NCBI GenBank assembly: GCA_949152475.1
Contig: OX424556.1
Location: forward strand, 52,844,451 to 52,908,450
Source of the DNA: Terebella lapidaria
Lineage: Eukaryota > Annelida > Polychaeta > Terebellida > Terebellidae
Length of the DNA stretch: 64,000 nt
Reading direction: 5' to 3'
Below the pieces are notes generated by a model. That model made no database searches. It was not told the origin of the DNA and saw only the letters and a list, made by a program, of their open reading frames with translations. Positions 58,230-64,000 of the stretch are shown here, piece by piece (the first letter of the stretch is position 1; the number at the start of each line of letters is the position of its first letter). A program made the translations under genes and the position numbers.

Positions 58230-58605
58230 TAGCACAGCATCAGAGGCTACTTGCACTGTCCACAACCGAACCGTCTAGTTAAAATGAACCAGTTGCCTGC
58301 ACGAGCGCGTGCACCTTCGCGCATGCGCAGTATTGCGAACATCGATGGCGTTTGAAAAGAAAACAGAAATTACCACGCGGATCTGTCAAACTTTCTAAAA
58401 CTATGAAAAAAGGGGCGACAGCTATCAGTTTTAGTGCAGCGTGGTCGCTGCACGCGAGTGGAACACAAAAGAAAGATTCCGGGAGCCCAATTCGAGGTAT
58501 TTATGTTTATATCACAGATTGTTTGGGAGCATTATCGTCGTCCCGGCAGAGACGTCCATTGTTCGCGACGGTCATGATCGAATGAACTGTCGCAAGCGTG
58601 GCTAG
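58230..58605 (-). repeat. Right terminal inverted repeat (376 bp)
   Basis: Mirror of the left repeat, ending CGCAAGCGTGGCTAG before the flank GTAAAAA. Confidence 0.95.
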
Positions 58606-58612
58606 GTAAAAA

Positions 58613-58727
58613 CACAGGTTAATCAACAAAGCCAAGTAAGCAGACAGGTTAATCAACGAAGTCGTGTTAAACCAGACTCACTCAAGGAAAACGGCAGGTA
58701 AACCAGATCTTTTTGTACTGCTTTGTT
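58613..58727 (+). repeat. Decayed 30-bp array, continuation of slingshot intron 8
   Basis: CAGGTTAATCAACAAAGCC...AAGTAAGCAGACAGGTTAATC units match 39946-40247 and show that the 18-kb transposon split the array. Confidence 0.85.
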
Positions 58728-60920
58728 ATGTTACTGGACCTTTGGTCCGATAACCTATTGCCGTTGGGTTGCGTCCGTCGTCTGTCCGTCGTCCGTCCGT
58801 CGTCTGTCAACAATTTTATCTTTAAAGTTTACGGTCAGATTTTTCTCAATTTTTGCACAAAAATGCCTAAAAATATTTCGAGAGGGAGGTATTTTTTAGT
58901 GTTTTGATTTTCGCATTTTTTTTTCAAAATGGCTGCCGTTTTCGTCGAAAAATGGCAATTTTGGACTTTGACGATCGTTTTCTCAAAGTCTGTTCAGTAA
59001 CTTTTTTAGGTTACCGGACCTATTGTCCGATAACCTATTGGCATGGCGTTGCGTCCGTCATCCGTTGTCGGGGTCGGCGTCGTCTGTCCACATTTTTAGG
59101 TTACCGGACCTATGGTCCGATAACCTATCGGCATGGTGTTGCGTCCGTCGGCGTCGTCCGTCCACATTTTTATCTTTAAAGTTTATGATCGGAGCTTTCT
59201 GAAATTTTGCACAAAAATACCTAAAAATATTACCTAAAAATAAGTCAAAGTACAAAATGGCTAATATCTCACTTAATATCAACTTTACAGCTTAGGAATC
59301 AATTGTGGATATATAGGGAGTGATATATGCTGAATATTCTCGTGATCTTGAATTATATTTGACCTTTGACCTCATTTTTCAAGGTCAGAGCACAAAATGG
59401 CTAATATCTTGCTTATTATCGACTTTACAGCTGAGGAATCAATTGTGAACCTATAGGAAATAATATATGCTGCACATTATTGTGACCTTGAATTTGACCT
59501 TTGACCTTATTTTCAAGGTCAGAGCACAAAATGACTAATATCTTGTTTATTATCGACTCTACAGTTTGGGAATAGGTTGTGTACATGTAGAAAATTATAT
59601 ACGCTGAGTATTCTCATGACCTTGAACTTGACATTTGACTTTATTTTCAAGGTCAGAGCCCAAAATGGCTAATATTTTGTTTGTTATCAACTTGACGGCT
59701 TGGGAATCAATTGTGAACATGAATGAATGTATATGTTGAATATTGTTATGACCTTGAATTTGACCTTTGATCATTTTTCCTTCATAATCGGCCAGTTCGG
59801 AAATGTTTCTAGGTCAGGTCAAGTGGTATAAACAAAACATTCGTACGCGCCGTGTTCAAGTATGAGTGACGCGGTGAACTCGAAGTAAACACAGTATTTA
59901 CTATTGTACAAGCGAAATCGAGTAATGTGTTGGTGACAGTGACTTGACAATGGTAGTGGTACAGCATGGATTGGCTATGTTTATACAACTTGACCCTGAC
60001 CCAATTCCACTTACATGTACCTAACTTGAAAACATTTCGAACTCACGTATGGGATCTGTATGGAATAAACTCGTAAAACACTTCAAGATAGACCTTGAAC
60101 ATTGGCAGTATCAAATCTTAAATTTCACCTACCGTATTTATTCAATTAGTTCGAACAGCTAAAAATAATTAAATTTTGAAATGTTCGAATTATTAGATTC
60201 ACGATAAAATCATCCGTGAAAACGGAAAAAAACGCAAACCCAGATTTATCATACGCGAGTTGACAGATACCGTTCATCATGGTGGTTGGAACTAGGGCTT
60301 GTACTGTACGATTGAAGGGTTAACCGCAGACAACTAGCATTTTTAGAAAACTTGAATAACTTCCTGCTAAATCGCCCGGTAACTGTTGTTTATAATCTCA
60401 CATTGATACTAAATTCTGGTCATATTGCATGTGCATTCGAGTCACTCGAATCGGAAAAACTCCGCAAACCGCCTGGCACTCTGAGGTCCGCGCTTTCAAT
60501 ATTTCTGCTCCTATCATAGAGGGACATTATGAGCCCGTCAAAATGTACCTCTATGGCTTTGCAAACACTGCCACCTGGCGAATATATCGCTGATTACTCA
60601 TTTCGTAGTGCTGCCGCCTGGTGAGTTGTCAGTTTTGGCATCTGACAAGTTGATTTCGTTCGTTGTTTCAATCGAAATTTTGATCGTAAATTTGCCTGTT
60701 CGAACTAAACGAGTCAATTTGAAAATTATTGTCTTCAATAATTTTTGGTGTTCGAATTATTAGAGTGTTCGAACTAATTGAATAAATACGGTACAATGAC
60801 CATGAAAGGTCAATATGACAATTTGAATAAAAAATGTTATGGTTTAAAACTGAACATTTCTGGTTTAAAACTGAACATTTCTCCGGTAACCTCTCTTAGC
60901 CCTTGGGCTAATTTTTATCT
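58728..60920 (+). mobile_element. Nested GGTTACCGGACC-family elements
   Basis: Three heads in a row (58728, 59009, 59098: TTACCGGACC...GGTCCGATAACCTAT), one shared tail at 60884-60920 (TCCGGTAACC...TTAGCCCTTGGGCTAA). Contains diverged 134-bp satellite units (59240-59790). An imperfect inverted-repeat insert lies at about 59797-60053 (AGTTCGGAAATGTTT / AAACATTTCGAACT), and a TA-flanked element at 60132-60791. Confidence 0.55.
60132..60791. mobile_element. TA-flanked MITE with CCGTATTTATTCAATTAG ends
   Basis: Inverted ends CCGTATTTATTCAATTAG and CTAATTGAATAAATACGG flanked by TA, 660 bp, with internal repeats of TTCGAATTATTAGA. Non-coding. CCGTATT ends are shared with the element at 48093-49149. 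Confidence 0.8.
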
Positions 60921-61638
60921 TTAAAGTTTAAAGGTGAATCTTTCTGAAATTTTGCACAAAAATGCCTAAAAATAATTTTAAAAAGGGGTATTTTTTAGTT
61001 TTTTGATTTTTGTGTTTTCTTCAAAATGGCGGCCATTTTCAAGGAAAACGACCAATTTCTGACTTTGGCGGCCATTTTCTCAAAAATTGTTCAGACAGTT
61101 TTGAGATTTTTATTTCAAAAGATTCCCCTCATATACCTCTGTGATGTGTATAAGATTCTTTGCCCCTGAATCACTGGTCTGCGTGTGGCGGCCATTTTCA
61201 TTTTCTCGACGGGTCCCAAATGGGACTTTCCCATGTTAAATTCTCCTATGCTTCATAATGAGACACATTAAGCCTAATCTTTCACTTAATATTGAGACTA
61301 GAGACTAGGAATCAATTGTGGACATATAGGAAATGGTATATGCTTAATATTCTCTAACCATGAATTTGACCTCTGACCTCAGTTTTAAGGTCAGAACACG
61401 AAATGGCTTATATCTCGCTTATTATCGACTTTACAGCTAAGGAATCAATTGTGGACATATAGGAAATGATATATGCCGAATATTCTGATGACCTTGAATT
61501 TGACCTTTGACCTCATTTTCAAGTTCACAGGACAAAATGGCTAATATATCACCTTTCATCGGTTTTACAGCTTAGGGATCAATTGTGGACATATAGGATA
61601 TGATATACTAGTATGCTGAATATTCTCATGACCTTGAA
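60921..61638 (+). repeat. Diverged element body and 134-bp satellite units
   Basis: CTGAAATTTTGCACAAAAAT and TGGCGGCCATTTTC stretches as in the other elements, then about three satellite units (61300-61638). No gene. Confidence 0.7.
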
Positions 61639-63761
61639 TCAAGGCATTTCAGAAGAAATGCCTTCATGGTTTTGTCAAATTTTTTTTTTTTTTCTTTCAC
61701 TTTTTGGCTTCCGCCTGATAACTTCAGTTCGCCTCGATGTATTTTCACCAACTTTTCACCGCTGGTCAGAAATGTTGTGTAGAAGAAGCCTATTGTTTTT
61801 GAGCTGGCTACGAGGTCCGTGAGGATGAAATCAATGTTTCTGGTTTCCGCACGATAACTCAAAAAGTATTATGGAAATGATTGTGGAACTTTGCACGGAG
61901 GTTCATATATCACCAATGAAGAAGCCTATTGATTTTGAGGCCGATCCGTCAAACGACCTTTGACCTAGGGCTCAAAATAATTTTAGCTGAGTCATCTTTG
62001 AGGTACTCATGCATATCTCGGAAACGGTGCGTCGTAGAGCAAAACGGACGTTATTTTCGGACTCGTCATCCTAGACAAACATGTCAAAGGGGTATTATGG
62101 ATGACCTTTGACCTTGACCTTAAATTTTTTTGCTGAGTCGGCATTTTTCGTTTTCGTCGATATCTCGGAAACGGTGCGTCGTAGAGCGAAACGGACGTTA
62201 TTTTCGGACTCGTCACCCTAAACAAACATGTCTAAAGGGTATTATGGATGACCTTTGACCTTGACCTTAAATTTTTTCGCTGAGTCGGCATTTTTCGTTT
62301 TCGTCGATATCTCGGAATTGGTGCATCGTAGAGCGAAACGGACGTTATTCTCGGACTCGTCGCCCTAGACAAACATGTATATAGAGTATTATGGATGACC
62401 TTTGACCTTGACCTTAAATTTTTTCGCTGAGTCGGCATTTTTCGTTTTCATCGATATCTCGGAAACGGTGCGTCATGGATCGAAACGGACGAACATATCT
62501 TAATGGTATTATGGATGACCTTTCACCTTGACCTTGATTCGTTGATATCTCGGAAACGGTGTGTTGTAGAGCGAAACGGACGTTATTTTCGGACTCGTCG
62601 CCCTAGACAAACATGTCTTAAGGGTATTAGGGATGACCTTTGACCTTGATTTTTTTCGCTGAGTCGGCATCTTTCGCTTTCATCGATATCTCGGAAATGG
62701 TCCGTCGTAGAGCGAAACGGACGTTATTTTCGGACTCGTGGCCCTAGACAAACATGTCTTAAGGATATTAGGGATGACCTTTGACCTTGATTTTTTTCGC
62801 TGAGTCGGCATCTTTCGCTTTCATCGATATCTCGGAAATGGTCCGTCGTAGAGCGAAACGGACGTTATTTTCGGACTCGTGGCCCTAGACAAACATGTCT
62901 TAAGGGTAATAGGGATGACCTCTGACCTTGATTTTTTTCGCTGAGTCGGCATCCTTCACTTTCATTGATATCTCGGAAACGGTGCGTCGTAGAGCGAAAC
63001 GTAGAGCGAAACGGACGTTATTTTCGGACTCGTCGCCCTAAACAAACATGTCTAAAGGGTATTATGGATGACCTTTGACCTTGACCTTAAATTTTTTCGC
63101 TGAGTCGGCATTTTTCGTTTTCGTCGATATCTCGGAATTGGTGCGTCATAGAGCGAAACGGATGTTATTTTCGGACTCGTCGCCCTAGACAAACATGTAT
63201 ATAGAGTATTATGGATGACCTTTGACCTTGACCTTAAATTTTTTCGCTGAGTCGGCATTTTTCGTTTTCATCGATATCTCGGAAACGGTGCGTCATGGAG
63301 CGAAACGGACGTTATTTTCGGACTCGTCGCCGTAGATAAACATATCTTAATGGTATTATGGATGACCTTTCACCTTGACCTTAATTTTTTTAGCTGAGTC
63401 GGCATTTTTTGCTTTCATCGATATCTCAGAAACGGTGCATCATAGAGCGTAACAGGCATTAATTTTGGACTTGTGGCCCTAGACAAACATATCTGAGGGG
63501 TACTAGAGATAAACTTTGATCTTGACCTGAAATTTTTTTGCCGAGTCGGCATTTTTCATTTTCGTCGATATCTTGGAAACTGTGCATCGTAGAGCGAAAC
63601 GGAAATTATTTTCGGACTCATGGTCCTAGACAAGCATATCTGAGGGGTATCAGGGATGAACTTTGACTTGACCTGAAAATGTTTCACCAAGTTAGCATTT
63701 TTCATTTTCATCAATAGCTTCCCCTGAAATGCCTCCAAGGCCTTTAGGCCTTGACGTCTAG
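61639..63761 (+). mobile_element. Second Helitron-like family, 2.1 kb, filled by a 147-bp satellite
   Basis: 5' end A|TCAAGGCATTTCAG with hairpin AAGGCATTTC-AGAA-GAAATGCCTT; 3' end hairpin CAAGGCC-TTTA-GGCCTTG, then ACGTCTAG|T. These are Helitron-type TC...CTAG borders with A/T flanks. It was inserted into a TGACCTTGAA|TTTGACC satellite unit. Confidence 0.65.
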
Positions 63762-64000
63762 TTGACATTGACCTTAATTTTTTTCGCTGAGTCGGCGTCT
63801 TTCGCTTTCGTTCATATCTCGGAAACGGTGCGTTGTAGAGCGAAACGCCCTAGACAAAAGATGTCTAAGGGGTATGATGGATGAACTTTGACCTTGATCC
63901 GAATTTTTTTTGCCGAGTCGGCATTTTTTTGTTTCGTCGATATCTCAGAAACGGTTTGTCGTAGAGCGAAACGGACGTTTTTTTCGAACTCTTCACCCTA
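62000..64000 (+). repeat. 147-bp satellite, about 13 units
   Basis: The unit contains GGATGACCTTTGACCTTGAC, TTTTTTCGCTGAGTCGGCAT, TCGATATCTCGGAAACGGTG, CGTCGTAGAGCGAAACGGAC and GTTATTTTCGGACTCGTCGC. It carries TGACCTTTGACCT (DR1) overlapping TGACCTTGACCT (DR0). It continues past the Helitron 3' end to the window edge. Confidence 0.9.

Larger units (their letters stand above)
40248..58605. mobile_element. 18.36-kb helicase-bearing DNA transposon (Academ/AcademH-like) in slingshot intron 8
   Basis: The element has 376-bp terminal inverted repeats starting CTAGCCACGCTTGCGAC, about 98% identical (about six substitutions, no indel). It is flanked on both sides by GTAAAAA (40241-40247 and 58606-58612), a 7-bp direct repeat. 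The decayed 30-bp array continues across the insertion, which proves the boundaries. Inside, convergent genes: a RecQ-like helicase on plus and a 14-exon transposase-like gene on minus, with their stops 385 bp apart. From memory, helicase plus Cys-rich DDE transposase matches the AcademH lineage, though Academ duplications are usually 3-4 bp. Family assignment is therefore tentative while element status is firm. Nested: two Tigger-like MITEs, one TA-flanked MITE and Helitrons. Confidence 0.88.

Noticed and set aside
33859..64000. Remaining slingshot exons, including the HCxxGxxR exon
   Set aside because: Searched by eye in 33859-40247 and 58606-64000; only repeats and mobile elements were seen, so they are placed outside the window.

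Overview
This is animal nuclear DNA, very probably from a marine invertebrate (the exact phylum cannot be fixed from sequence alone). It has split genes with GT-AG introns, a recognisable slingshot cofilin-phosphatase gene (an animal family), a DIRS-type tyrosine-recombinase retrotransposon, a large helicase-bearing DNA transposon, several Helitron-like elements and very large minisatellites. No rRNA, tRNA, CRISPR or bacterial operon is seen.

Layout: (1) 1-5938, plus strand, the 3' part of a ten-exon gene. It encodes a 17-residue repeat domain (37 copies, coding), two C2H2-like zinc fingers and a tyrosine-recombinase-like domain split over exons 1-4. Exons 5-9 are short and frame-neutral. (2) 5939-19654, non-coding: a 38-bp minisatellite of about 120 units, then a 7.2-kb Helitron-like element filled with a 134-bp satellite rich in AGGTCA nuclear-receptor half-sites. 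(3) 19655-33858, plus strand, eight exons of a slingshot (SSH) phosphatase gene whose 3' end lies beyond the window. A complete DIRS element sits in intron 6. (4) 33859-64000, intron 8 of SSH as far as visible: a 6-kb, 30-bp minisatellite, then an 18.36-kb DNA transposon (40248-58605, 376-bp inverted repeats, 7-bp direct flanks). The transposon carries a plus-strand RecQ-like helicase and a minus-strand 14-exon transposase-like gene with PHD fingers. Nested MITEs and Helitrons follow.

The most unusual signal is that three slingshot introns carry minisatellites whose unit is a copy of the adjoining splice site. Intron 1 has 43 units of exactly 42 bp, each repeating the 3' splice site plus the first 15 nt of exon 2. 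Intron 4 has about 180 units (27-31 bp) repeating a TGT-TGTAG/CAG acceptor. Intron 8 has about 200 units of 30 bp, each repeating the end of exon 8 and its CCAG|GTAAAA donor. Nearly every unit keeps a plausible splice site, and use of an internal decoy in the exon frame generally meets a stop within a few codons. I know of no named system matching this; its function, if any, is inference.

Exon coordinates were derived by hand from splice signals and phase continuity. Every join checked is in phase except two inside the minus-strand transposase gene, which are flagged there.
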